Position numbers and translations under genes: made by a program. Below are positions 8,111-15,247 of a stretch of 16,625 nt of DNA, one piece after another. Source of the stretch: an uncultured Flavobacteriales bacterium (GTDB lineage Bacteria; Bacteroidota; Bacteroidia; Flavobacteriales_E; Vicingaceae); contig CALCHN010000014.1 of the NCBI GenBank assembly GCA_937901255.1, forward strand, positions 1-16,625. The letters are read 5' to 3'. The first letter of the stretch is position 1; the number at the start of each line of letters is the position of its first letter. The notes below the pieces were generated by a model that searched no databases, was not told the origin of the DNA, and worked only from the letters and a program-made list of their open reading frames with translations.

Positions 8111-8435
8111 AGTTTATTTGTCAGGTTGCGAAGATAATTATTATAATTCCCAATATCATTATTTGGTGGGTGAGGGAAATTTGGCTCTTTTGGTTTTGCG
8201 AAGCGTTGGCTTGTGTGTTGGGCAAAACCAAATGTGCCAAATGTGCGGTTGGCTAAAATTGAATTAAAAAAAAGAGGGAGGGAAAAAAATAAAAAATACA
8301 GAAGGGTCGGGAATGAGTGTCGGCTTGTTAGTCCTTTTATAATATTGTATTTATATTCATCACTTATCAAAATGGTTTACTTTTTCAGTTTAATTGTTAT
8401 CTCTAAATTGTGGTTGTCTTGGGTGTTACGCTTGC
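8111..8435. promoter_or_regulatory. Leader region of the defence operon with an 11-bp perfect hairpin
   Basis: These 325 bp between S4 and the restriction enzyme gene are the only long leader of the cassette, so the operon promoter is most likely here. The plus strand shows TTTGGTTTTGC (8189-8199) and its exact complement GCAAAACCAAA (8222-8232) around a 22-nt loop, followed by two copies of TGTGCCAAATGTGC-like words. A minus-strand frame of 89 codons crosses the hairpin and runs 10 bp into the enzyme gene. Its sequence (Phe/Pro/Asn-rich, poly-hydrophobic patches) looks like translated repeat, so I do not call it a gene. I could not find the Bacteroidota -7 element TAnnTTTG in either reading. 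Confidence 0.45.
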
Positions 8436-8567
8436 ACCTAACGTTTTGGCGCTTGGCGCAGTGGCGGATTTCGGAGCACTAAACTGTCAATACACCACAA
8501 AAGTTGATGCGAGGTAGAACGTTCAATATACCACTTAACCCGCCATTGAGCCAAACGCCTGTTATAG
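8436..8567 (-). repeat. attC-like site S4
   Basis: A 132-bp near-copy of S2. Left end on the plus strand: ACCTAAC, spacer GTTTT, arm GGCGCTTGGCGCAGTGGCGG. Right end: arm CCGCCATTGAGCCAAACGCC, spacer T, box GTTATAG. The stop codon (TAA) of the gene at 8562-8864 lies inside the GTTATAG box. The outer boxes of S4 do not match each other. ACCTAAC matches S3, and GTTATAGCGC matches GCGCTATAAC at S5 for 10 of 10 bases. Confidence 0.78.
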
Positions 8568-8864
8568 CGCGTTTTTTATTTTTGTCTGTTCTGCTTCTGG
8601 GATACTTTCCCATTTTGTCTTTTCATTTAATACCAAGTCAATATTTAAACTGCTTCTCACAATATCTCTAATGTGAAAGTACCAATCTGAAACAGTCCAT
8701 TCTTTTAATTCTGTCGATTTAAACCCTTTGTGTTTTTCGTCCCAATAAACACCAGCAGCCTCCCTGTAAACATATTGATACATCGATTCACCGTTGCTGT
8801 CCAATAGCAAAAACAGTTCATTGCTACTATTTAGAACAATTTTATTAATGGTTTCAGTCTTCAT
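8562..8864 (-). CDS. Small hypothetical cassette protein, 100 aa
   Basis: The 100-residue cytoplasmic protein has the pattern MYQYVYREAAGVYWDEKHKG (residues 28-47), then KEWTVSDWYFHIRDIV and a C-terminal KTKWESIPEAEQ. From memory, a YREAxGVYWD pattern with a following W-rich segment occurs in small alpha/beta proteins that are frequent cassette cargo. I cannot name the family with confidence. The start codon overlaps the stop of the upstream gene as ATGA (8861-8864), which implies coupled translation. The stop codon lies inside the outer box of S4, so gene and site overlap. A pair of small coupled genes in a cassette could be a toxin-antitoxin or immunity pair, but no motif supports that. Confidence 0.82.
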   Translation of the reverse strand: MKTETINKIVLNSSNELFLLLDSNGESMYQYVYREAAGVYWDEKHKGFKSTELKEWTVSDWYFHIRDIVRSSLNIDLVLNEKTKWESIPEAEQTKIKNAL

Positions 8865-9265
8865 TTTTCAATTCTAATTTCAAGCACTTTTTTCGTTGTC
8901 GGTCCGAGCATATCCCATGGACGCTTGTATTTCTGAATCACAAAATCAATTTCAACCAATTTCCCGACTTGATAAAGACTGTCATTTCCTTCCCTCGTCC
9001 AAGTCGACAAGCCTTCATTAGTTTCAATCTCGAATTCAGGCCAGTCATTGTGACCAGACATATAAACTCTAGAAATTCTGCCTGTCAAGGTTTCTTTTGG
9101 AAGTCGTCCGTCCTCCGTTGCAAGGAACCATTCTTTTGTACCAACAAGAAGTCCGTTCTCCACTTTTAGTCCATAGTTACTCTTTGGGTCACCAGAAACT
9201 TCTTGAAGCCGTTTAATAGCTTCTTTGTCGTCTTTGAAATTATATGCTGTTTGAAATTCGGTCAT
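8861..9265 (-). CDS. Hypothetical protein, 134 aa, possible OB-like barrel
   Basis: The 134-residue product has no signal peptide or membrane segment. The first 40 residues contain a short helix (DKEAIKRLQEVSG). From about residue 57 the alternating pattern (TLTGRISRVYMSG, WPEFEIETNEG, QVGKLVEIDFVIQK, KVLEIRIEK) fits a five-strand OB-like barrel. This is inferred from strand spacing only. It is the first gene of its cassette, with 12 bp between S5 and the ATG, and overlaps the next gene by ATGA. No promoter can fit between site and start codon. The function is unknown. Confidence 0.83.
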   Translation of the reverse strand: MTEFQTAYNFKDDKEAIKRLQEVSGDPKSNYGLKVENGLLVGTKEWFLATEDGRLPKETLTGRISRVYMSGHNDWPEFEIETNEGLSTWTREGNDSLYQVGKLVEIDFVIQKYKRPWDMLGPTTKKVLEIRIEK

Positions 9266-9277
9266 TCTTAAAATGCG

Positions 9278-9356
9278 CTATAACGGTTGACGCTTGGCGC
9301 CGTTTTTTTTGTGTTGCGTCTGCGGCAAAAAAAATGGAGCTAAGCGTATGTTACCG
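9278..9356 (-). repeat. attC-like site S5 (short form)
   Basis: A 79-bp site with the longest clean arms in the window. Left end on the plus strand: CTATAAC, spacer GGTTG, arm ACGCTTGGCGCCGTTTT. Right end: arm AAAATGGAGCTAAGCGT, spacer AT, box GTTACCG. Arms pair at 19 of 22 positions when the T/A runs are counted. The three mismatches fall at the same relative positions as in S2 to S4. The right flank GTTACCGCCA is the exact complement of the left flank of S6 (TGGCGGTAAC), so S5 belongs to the four-gene cassette at 9510-13884. Confidence 0.78.
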
Positions 9357-9509
9357 CCATGTTTTTTTTTAGATTTTTTTCAATCGATTCATTTTATTGA
9401 ACGGGTTAATATACCCGATTTATTGATAAGGAATACGAGGTTGAGGGTAAAATTATGATTGTTAATAATTTTTTGGATTTAACAAATAATCTGGAATACT
9501 ACACTCTTA
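9357..9509. other. Non-coding spacer with a small hairpin
   Basis: This 153-bp AT-rich stretch lies between S5 and the stop codon of the lipoprotein gene. It holds one short perfect hairpin, CGGGT (9402-9406) with ACCCG (9413-9417). On the minus strand, the direction of transcription, the bases after it are A-rich, not U-rich, so it lacks the tail of an intrinsic terminator. No gene or other structure is seen. Confidence 0.35.
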
Positions 9510-10085
9510 TCAAGGTGTAATTGTATTAACAAAATTATAGTCACTTTTTTTAGTGCAATTTCCTTTTGATTTTTTATGTTTTTTCAGATTAGATTTTTTT
9601 AAACTGTACTTGGTAAATAATTTATTTTCGTAATCTGATTGTGATTCAAACGTATATCTGTCTTTTTCTACAGAATATTTACCTGTAAAATAATACAAAC
9701 TATTTTCATAGTACACAATAGGTGTTTTATATTTGCGATAATCAAAAAAATATTTTTTACCTCCTATCCTAAAATAATATCCAGGGGTGTGAAATAGTAT
9801 TGATTCTGAGGGAAAAGTAATATACTCAATAAAACAAGCCTCAACATTTTGGTTTAAAGAAATGAGCTCAGGGTAAAACAAACTATCCTTATCGTAATAA
9901 CTTTCGTAATAACTGGACAACGTATCTTTTACCAATCTCGGTAACTCATTATAACCTAAAACAGTTGTGTCTTTAACCCAGTTTCCCCTTGTTAATTTAC
10001 TAGCAAAAGTATGTTTGGTATAAACACAAGAATTAATTATTCCGACCAAAATCAAAAAAAGCAATATTGAATTTCTATTTTTCAT
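9510..10085 (-). CDS. Small lipoprotein, candidate immunity protein
   Basis: The 191-residue protein begins with a lipoprotein signal (hydrophobic ILLFLILVGI, lipobox INSC with Cys20), so it should be exported and anchored in a membrane. The mature part is Tyr- and Lys-rich with beta-like segments (ACFIEYITFP, YYFRIGGKKYFFDYRKY, SLYYFTGKYSV) and a basic tail (KKSNLKKHKKSKGN). No family is recognised. It follows the RHS-core/hydrolase gene by 2 bp, so both are made together. In known type VI lipase effector pairs (Tle/Tli) the immunity protein is often a periplasmic lipoprotein, so cell-surface location plus this adjacency suggest immunity against the neighbour. That role is inference. A structural partner of the upstream proteins is the alternative. 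Confidence 0.83.
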   Translation of the reverse strand: MKNRNSILLFLILVGIINSCVYTKHTFASKLTRGNWVKDTTVLGYNELPRLVKDTLSSYYESYYDKDSLFYPELISLNQNVEACFIEYITFPSESILFHTPGYYFRIGGKKYFFDYRKYKTPIVYYENSLYYFTGKYSVEKDRYTFESQSDYENKLFTKYSLKKSNLKKHKKSKGNCTKKSDYNFVNTITP

Positions 10086-10087
10086 AA

Positions 10088-11164
10088 CTACATTCCTTCG
10101 CTTCCTAGAATTGATTTTTGTTTTGGAATTTTAAATTCAATATTCTCCCCTGCATTACCTCCGTTAACTGTATTTTCTAATTTAGGAAGCCACTCATTCA
10201 TATTCTCCATATTCCAACCTGTATGATTCTGTTGTAAAATACCATGTGAATCATACTCAATATTAATAGCAGACCCAAACGTTCTGCCAGCATTACCAAA
10301 TTCACCTGTCAAAAAGTTAACACCATTTCCTATCTTAAGGTTAAATTCTATCGTCAACAAACCATCTTTTCCAAACTTAACTTTATTACCTCCTAAAGCC
10401 TGTACAGGATCTTTGACATTATAGACCTGATAATGATGTACTCTTTTTGAAGCTTGCTCTGACAATTGGTACTCTCTAGCAGGTGTGTTCAAAGTCACTA
10501 AATTCAACTCTACACCTTCAAATTCCGAATCATTAACTAATTCGTTCATTACCAATATCCCAACATTCCCTCCGTGGCTATGGCTAAATATAGTTATTGG
10601 CTCCCCAGGTTCTCTATTAGCTTTAATCGTAGCAACATATTCTCTAGCAGCATCTTTTCTACTCTTATCAAGATTATCTCCACTCCAACCTCTGTCAATT
10701 GTTTTAGTATTTCCAAAAAGTGTCTCAATTTTGTTAGATAATACAGGCTTTAGATCTGCATTATCGCCCCAAGTACCATGAATTAAAAATAACTCTAACC
10801 CTTCAAGTTCAATAGCATCAACAACCCTATTCTCACTAAATGCATAAGGGCTATTATGCGGATAGTCTTTTGCCAACGGATCAACACTCATAAATCGTGT
10901 AACTTCTCTGTCTCTTTGGGCAATGCGTATAGCTTCGAGCTCATCTTCGGGAATAATGTATGCAACTTTGTTGGTGATGATGTTGAACATTACAGAGCCA
11001 ATTTGTCGCAATGTGTCGTTGGTAAAGTGTTCAACGTATCTGCCGTTGCTAAGTGTAAGCACTTCAACTTCATGATCTAAACCCAGTTCTTTAAAGGGTT
11101 TTTGTGCCTGTATTGAAAGAGTAATACAGCAAACCATAATTGAGAATAAGAATCTTGTTTTCAT
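10088..11164 (-). CDS. RHS-core tip fused to alpha/beta hydrolase (lipase-like), probable secreted toxin
   Basis: The 358-residue protein has a signal peptide (residues 1-20, SIQA|Q). A segment typical of Bacteroidota RHS-associated proteins follows: VAYIIPEDELEAIRIAQRDR (67-86) and RFMSVDPLAKDYPHNSPYAF (90-109), ending at LEGLE. Directly after it comes an alpha/beta-hydrolase: oxyanion-loop motif HGTWGD (129-134), nucleophile elbow SHSHGG with Ser196, probable acid D252 (NVKDP) and His307 or His314. The layout is that of an RHS C-terminal toxin tip, but the YD-repeat shell (usually over 1000 residues) is absent and a signal peptide replaces it. The likely activity is lipase/esterase, on lipid outside the cytoplasm; the substrate is unknown. 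It lies 13 bp after a transglutaminase-like gene and 2 bp before the lipoprotein gene. A housekeeping secreted esterase is the alternative. Confidence 0.85.
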   Translation of the reverse strand: MKTRFLFSIMVCCITLSIQAQKPFKELGLDHEVEVLTLSNGRYVEHFTNDTLRQIGSVMFNIITNKVAYIIPEDELEAIRIAQRDREVTRFMSVDPLAKDYPHNSPYAFSENRVVDAIELEGLELFLIHGTWGDNADLKPVLSNKIETLFGNTKTIDRGWSGDNLDKSRKDAAREYVATIKANREPGEPITIFSHSHGGNVGILVMNELVNDSEFEGVELNLVTLNTPAREYQLSEQASKRVHHYQVYNVKDPVQALGGNKVKFGKDGLLTIEFNLKIGNGVNFLTGEFGNAGRTFGSAINIEYDSHGILQQNHTGWNMENMNEWLPKLENTVNGGNAGENIEFKIPKQKSILGSEGM

Positions 11165-11177
11165 AAGTTAGTTAGAT

Positions 11178-12392
11178 TTATTCAGGTTTAAATATAGTTT
11201 TTATTTCGTTATTTTGGTATTTTTCAGCATTGTTTTCCAATGCTTCCATCCATTCATTAAACATTTTTGCAGGCAATTCTCTGTAATCATATTGGGCAAG
11301 CAATGCATATGATTCTTCCATTTCTTTGAGGTGGTAGCGAACAATTTTTGATTGGGGATGACTTTCGTTTTGAACGTTTAGACCGTATTTATCTTCATAA
11401 TCTTTGAATAATTTCAAATGTGTTTCTGCTTTTAAAAAAAGTAATTCGGCATAGTTTGGAAAATGAGTTAATCCTAAATCACAGCATTGCAGAACAAAAT
11501 CTAAATCAGGATTTTCCATTTTTCTTACATATCCCTTTGCCAAATCGTTCACACAAACGGCAATGGATTGTTTTAATCCCAAAGTGTCCATGTAAATACC
11601 GCTAACAATAGATTTAACGCTTACATATCCCGATGCCATCAGCCAACCCTCGTTGGGAAAAGAAGCATTGGTCATTTCGGTATTGTACCAACCTGTTTTC
11701 TTACACCTGTTTCGCAAATAAATGTGATTGGGTGTAAAAGACAACCAAGCTTCTACATCAAGTTCTTCGGCTATCATTTTATATAAAAAAGGGAGCGAAT
11801 GGCAATTACCTTTATGGGTAATAAAAAGTTTTGTTACAAACATATTTAGCCAGTTTTCTCTTGCAAAGCAATCACTAAAATCATAAACGTATGGTAAATT
11901 GACAATATTCTTCTCTAAATCAAATACCGTATCAGTCAAGGTGTAAAATATTCCAGCATTTAAATGCAAATTGATACTATCTGAGAAATTATAATTTTCG
12001 AGCGGATTTGCTTGCGACCACTTTTTTGCAACTAACGCCAAATTGGTTATTTCGTTAGAAAATTTTCTGTAATCCAATGTGTTTTCTAAAAAGGCATTTT
12101 CAGTAACAAAAACAGCTCTTTTAAAACTTGGTTTTTGCACATCTTCGAGCATTGCTTTGAGTTCGTCAAAGGCTTTTGAATAATGCGTTTGGGGCTGAAT
12201 GAACTCAAAATGCTCTGTGTTTGGAGTTACATAAATTATTTGTGCTGTATCAGCAGGAATTTGTTGAACAATGGCAGTATCTGTTGCGGATTTTTTTTTC
12301 GTAACATTATACTCGTGTTTTTTTGTGCCGCAGGCACAAAAAAACAAAGAAACGATCAGAATCTTGAATACTATGTATTTGTTAATGTTCAT
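11178..12392 (-). CDS. Transglutaminase-like lipoprotein (paralogue of the upstream gene)
   Basis: From the ATG at 12392 the protein has 404 residues. A GTG at 12398 would add two. The N-terminus is a lipoprotein signal (hydrophobic IVFKILIVSLFFCAC), with lipidation probably at the second Cys. The central part resembles the transglutaminase-like/papain fold: GNCHSLPFLY with Cys197, PNHIYL with His223, and a probable acid at Glu239 in WYNTEM. The C-terminal third (about 275-404) is helical and TPR-like. It shares an extended motif with the upstream protein (RAVFV-ENA, FVTKL, CHSLP-LY, IAEEL), so the two are tandem paralogues. The start overlaps the upstream gene by 11 bp, implying coupled translation. 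It could be a surface protease, amidase or crosslinking enzyme; the substrate is unknown. Confidence 0.85.
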   Translation of the reverse strand: MNINKYIVFKILIVSLFFCACGTKKHEYNVTKKKSATDTAIVQQIPADTAQIIYVTPNTEHFEFIQPQTHYSKAFDELKAMLEDVQKPSFKRAVFVTENAFLENTLDYRKFSNEITNLALVAKKWSQANPLENYNFSDSINLHLNAGIFYTLTDTVFDLEKNIVNLPYVYDFSDCFARENWLNMFVTKLFITHKGNCHSLPFLYKMIAEELDVEAWLSFTPNHIYLRNRCKKTGWYNTEMTNASFPNEGWLMASGYVSVKSIVSGIYMDTLGLKQSIAVCVNDLAKGYVRKMENPDLDFVLQCCDLGLTHFPNYAELLFLKAETHLKLFKDYEDKYGLNVQNESHPQSKIVRYHLKEMEESYALLAQYDYRELPAKMFNEWMEALENNAEKYQNNEIKTIFKPE

Positions 12393-13884
12393 TGGCACTT
12401 TGTTGTAATTTATTCAACTGTTTTAAATGTTCCTGCCTTTGTTTTTCTTCATTGGTAGTTAATTGCCACTGTTCATATTGTTCTGGTGGAATTTTTATAT
12501 ATCCTGTCTGCTCAATCTCCAATTCAAATTCAACCATATTGTCAAACTTTTTTTTAAGTTCTGGATATTTATGATAATCCATTTCTTTCGGGAAATTGTA
12601 TTTTTTAGCTGTATTGGCACAATGTGCAACGATATAATTATGAATGGTCATTAAAGAACGAATACTATTAGGAAAGTAGTTGAGTGCCGTGTTTGCACAT
12701 TTGATTGTGAAATTGCTTTTTCCAAAATAACTATCCAAACCTGCCGACAAGTCAACAAGACATTCAGCGATTACCTGTTGTTTGGTAAGTGGAGCGAGAT
12801 AAATTTGATTCTTCATAGCAGTAGAAGAAATATAACCCGATTTTACAATCCATTCATCAGTAACGAAAGTACCATTAGTGGTTTCAAAATTATAGGATTG
12901 ATACTGATTGCCAAATTTAACATATGAATGGTTTGGTGCTAGACCTAGATAAGCATTAATATTGAGTTCTTCAGCAATAATAAGGTAGAGCAGAGGAAGA
13001 GAATGGCATTGTCCAGTTTTTGTATCTAAAAGTTTGGTGACAAACATTTTTGTGTGGTCATCTTTTCCCATATAGTCGTCAAAATCGTAACCAAAAGGAA
13101 TAAATTGAATGGTTTTTCCAGCTGAGTTTTTATAGGTGAATTTTTCGGAGAATAGTTTTTGAATAGTAAAATGGCAAGCCATATAATTATCAGATCTCAG
13201 TCCTTTTTCTTTTAAAATTTGTTTGCAGATTAATACAAGTTCAGCTATTTGTTTATTGTACTTATCATAACTTAATTTGTTTTGATGATAAGCATTTTCA
13301 ACTACAAATACTGCTCTTTTCAGATTTAATTCTTTTTTACCTGATAGCATACCCGAAATTTCATTGTATGCGGTTTTATACTGTTGTGAGTGATTTTTAA
13401 ATATTGTTGTATTGGTATCGGCTATCAAAAACAAGGAATTGAATTCTGGTGAAATCGTTGATTGATTACTTAAATTACTATTTGAAGAATTTATAAGTTG
13501 ATACAATTGCTGTTCCTTTCTTTGTCGATCAATGGCATGTTTGTCGTAGTAATCAACTGTCATTTGATGTTGGCTCGGCGGTGGTTGATGTCCAACTCTT
13601 TCCATTTGTTGTCTGTTTTGTTGTTGAGTTTGATGGTTGATATTCAGCAAAGGATTTTTGAGTTGTGGAAAATAGTTCCATTGGTCAGGAAATGGATTTT
13701 CAGGATTGTAAGACTTTCCAATTGGTATTTGGTTAGATGGCATTACTGGTTCAAGATTGGTTTGCGCAAAAACGTCCATAGAAAAACTTGTCAACAGAAA
13801 CATTATTAGAACCAAAACACTCGCAGTTGTCAGTCCACTTTTAATGTTATTACTTTTCTGTTTTTTTTCTTTCAATGTTTCCAT
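12382..13884 (-). CDS. Transglutaminase-like exported protein
   Basis: This 500-residue protein has a long basic N-terminus, then a hydrophobic stretch ending in DVFA|Q (about residues 19-40), so it is exported or anchored at its N-terminus. A low-complexity Gln/Pro/His-rich linker (about 82-130) precedes the domain. The catalytic-type residues are Cys293 (GQCHSLPLLY), His319 (PNHSYV) and Glu334 (YNFETT), the order known for transglutaminase-like cysteine enzymes. Residues 370-480 are helical. The downstream gene is a paralogue. This is the first gene of its cassette, with 55 bp between S6 and the ATG and no clear promoter. The four genes from here to 9510 are separated by at most 13 bp and form one operon that ends in the RHS-core hydrolase and the lipoprotein. 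Function in that operon is unknown; processing of, or attachment to, the hydrolase is one possibility. Confidence 0.85.
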   Translation of the reverse strand: METLKEKKQKSNNIKSGLTTASVLVLIMFLLTSFSMDVFAQTNLEPVMPSNQIPIGKSYNPENPFPDQWNYFPQLKNPLLNINHQTQQQNRQQMERVGHQPPPSQHQMTVDYYDKHAIDRQRKEQQLYQLINSSNSNLSNQSTISPEFNSLFLIADTNTTIFKNHSQQYKTAYNEISGMLSGKKELNLKRAVFVVENAYHQNKLSYDKYNKQIAELVLICKQILKEKGLRSDNYMACHFTIQKLFSEKFTYKNSAGKTIQFIPFGYDFDDYMGKDDHTKMFVTKLLDTKTGQCHSLPLLYLIIAEELNINAYLGLAPNHSYVKFGNQYQSYNFETTNGTFVTDEWIVKSGYISSTAMKNQIYLAPLTKQQVIAECLVDLSAGLDSYFGKSNFTIKCANTALNYFPNSIRSLMTIHNYIVAHCANTAKKYNFPKEMDYHKYPELKKKFDNMVEFELEIEQTGYIKIPPEQYEQWQLTTNEEKQRQEHLKQLNKLQQSANEH

Positions 13885-13939
13885 AACTTTCCGTTTTTAT
13901 CCGTCACTTGATAGTAGCATGGTCGCTCCTTACCATTGG

Positions 13940-14072
13940 CGGTAACGTTTTGGGGCTAGGCGCACGGCCCAACTCTTTAAATAAATCGTTGTTTCGAAGA
14001 TAGAACTTTTTCTTTCGATTTAACGTTTCTCCGAAGCAAGATTTTGGGCTGGCGCTTGAGCCCCTGTTATAG
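13940..14072 (-). repeat. attC-like site S6
   Basis: A 133-bp site ends 7 bp from the stop codon of the gene at 14080-15234. Left end on the plus strand: CGGTAAC, spacer GTTTT, arm GGGGCTAGGCGCACGGCCCAA. Right end: arm TTGGGCTGGCGCTTGAGCCCC, spacer T, box GTTATAG. The loop is related to that of S3. The right flank GTTATAGTGC is complementary to the left flank of S7 (GCACTATAAC), 10 of 10. The left flank pairs instead with S5. Confidence 0.77.
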
Positions 14073-14079
14073 TGCGTAT

Positions 14080-15234
14080 TTATAGAAATGGCCTTTTTAG
14101 TTCGTTGTAGCTGACATTAGAAGTTTGTAAATTAAGCTTTTGTTTGCCGAAAACATTAAGATTTCTTAGGCTATTAGATGAATCTATGGACTGAACCACT
14201 AACGTATTATTATAGAATTCGCCAAAGGTCGATGCCTCCAAGTTGCTTCCAATTATTAACTTTCCGTCATTGATTTCAATTTGTTTCTCAATATCAATAG
14301 AGTCTTTTAGAATTTGGTTAATAGCTAATACAGACTTGCCGTTTGGGTATACAGCGATTTCGATATTGAAATAATTTCCGATAAGATTTGAAATATCAGC
14401 CTTCATAGTTTTTCTTTTGCCTTCTGACATAATCAGTAACAGCAATAACGAATTACTTTGTGATAGTTTTATGCGCAAACTATTTGAGTCTCTATGTCCA
14501 CACTCGAATATCACGTTGTTGTCTTTTGTTTCATCCAGTTTAATATCCAAGCATATTCTTACTCCTTTATTCTTTTTATGTCGTAGGGGCATTTGAAGAA
14601 ACGAGTTGTTGAAATAGGTTCCGTCCAGTAATACACCATTACGTATTATCATCGGTTGAAAGTTACGATTTGGAGAAATTGCATTATTACTACCCAATAA
14701 AATCTCATAAAATTCGTCGAATATATCAATTAAAACTCTGGCAATCTCAAACATTAATTCGTACGCTTGATCGGGATATGGTTCTAGAAATGAGGTGTAG
14801 ATTAATTCATATTTATCATACTTTCTATCCGGTATCATATGCAGAGAACCATTATAACATATACTCCATATAAAATCAATCAATGAATACGTTTTTCCTT
14901 CAATTTCCAGTATGTTGGCTTGAAAAAAGTCGTCTATTTCAAGTTCTTTGTGCCTCTTTTGATTTTCAGGACTAATACTTATACAATAACCAATACTTTC
15001 CGAAACAAACGAATTTATATTGCCAAAATGCGGATGTAAGGAAGCGAGTCTAACAAAATCAAATCTGTTGATTTCTTTTATCCAAGAATTAGGAGCGTCG
15101 AAGAACATTATTCGAATAAACCTTGATAACGACAATGGAATTTCGTCACTTTCATTGTCAAGGTCTTTCTTTAAGCTGAGATACTGGCGAACTCCTTGAC
15201 TTTGGCGACTTAAACTTCTCTTTGTCATTTTCAC
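14080..15234 (-). CDS. Hypothetical protein with a possible jelly-roll C-terminal half
   Basis: The 384-residue protein has no signal peptide or transmembrane helix and a basic start (MKMTKRSLSRQSQG). Residues 35-185 look helical and acidic-aromatic (FDEFYEIL, ICYNGSLHMIPDRKYDKYEL). From about residue 198 the pattern changes to short strands (NGVLLDGTYF, VRICLDIKLDE, NNVIFECGH, LLLLLIMSEGK, FNIEIAVYPNGK, DGKLIIGSN), recalling the concanavalin/LamG-like jelly roll. This is a strand-pattern impression. No catalytic motif is visible. It is alone in its cassette, 13 bp below S7 and 7 bp above S6, so it has no room for a private promoter. The in-frame ATG two codons later is an alternative start. 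Unlike most other cassette genes here it appears cytoplasmic. Confidence 0.83.
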   Translation of the reverse strand: MKMTKRSLSRQSQGVRQYLSLKKDLDNESDEIPLSLSRFIRIMFFDAPNSWIKEINRFDFVRLASLHPHFGNINSFVSESIGYCISISPENQKRHKELEIDDFFQANILEIEGKTYSLIDFIWSICYNGSLHMIPDRKYDKYELIYTSFLEPYPDQAYELMFEIARVLIDIFDEFYEILLGSNNAISPNRNFQPMIIRNGVLLDGTYFNNSFLQMPLRHKKNKGVRICLDIKLDETKDNNVIFECGHRDSNSLRIKLSQSNSLLLLLIMSEGKRKTMKADISNLIGNYFNIEIAVYPNGKSVLAINQILKDSIDIEKQIEINDGKLIIGSNLEASTFGEFYNNTLVVQSIDSSNSLRNLNVFGKQKLNLQTSNVSYNELKRPFL

Positions 15235-15247
15235 TCTGGTCTATGCA

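Noticed and set aside
8101..8370. A minus-strand frame of 89 codons just upstream of the restriction enzyme gene.
   Set aside because: It runs through the hairpin repeat, overlaps the enzyme start by 10 bp, and its composition (poly-hydrophobic patch, then Pro/Asn/His-rich) looks like translated repeat. A real small protein is not excluded.
9402..9417. Hairpin CGGGT/ACCCG as a terminator of the lipoprotein operon.
   Set aside because: The stem is only 5 bp, and in the direction of transcription the following bases are A-rich instead of U-rich.
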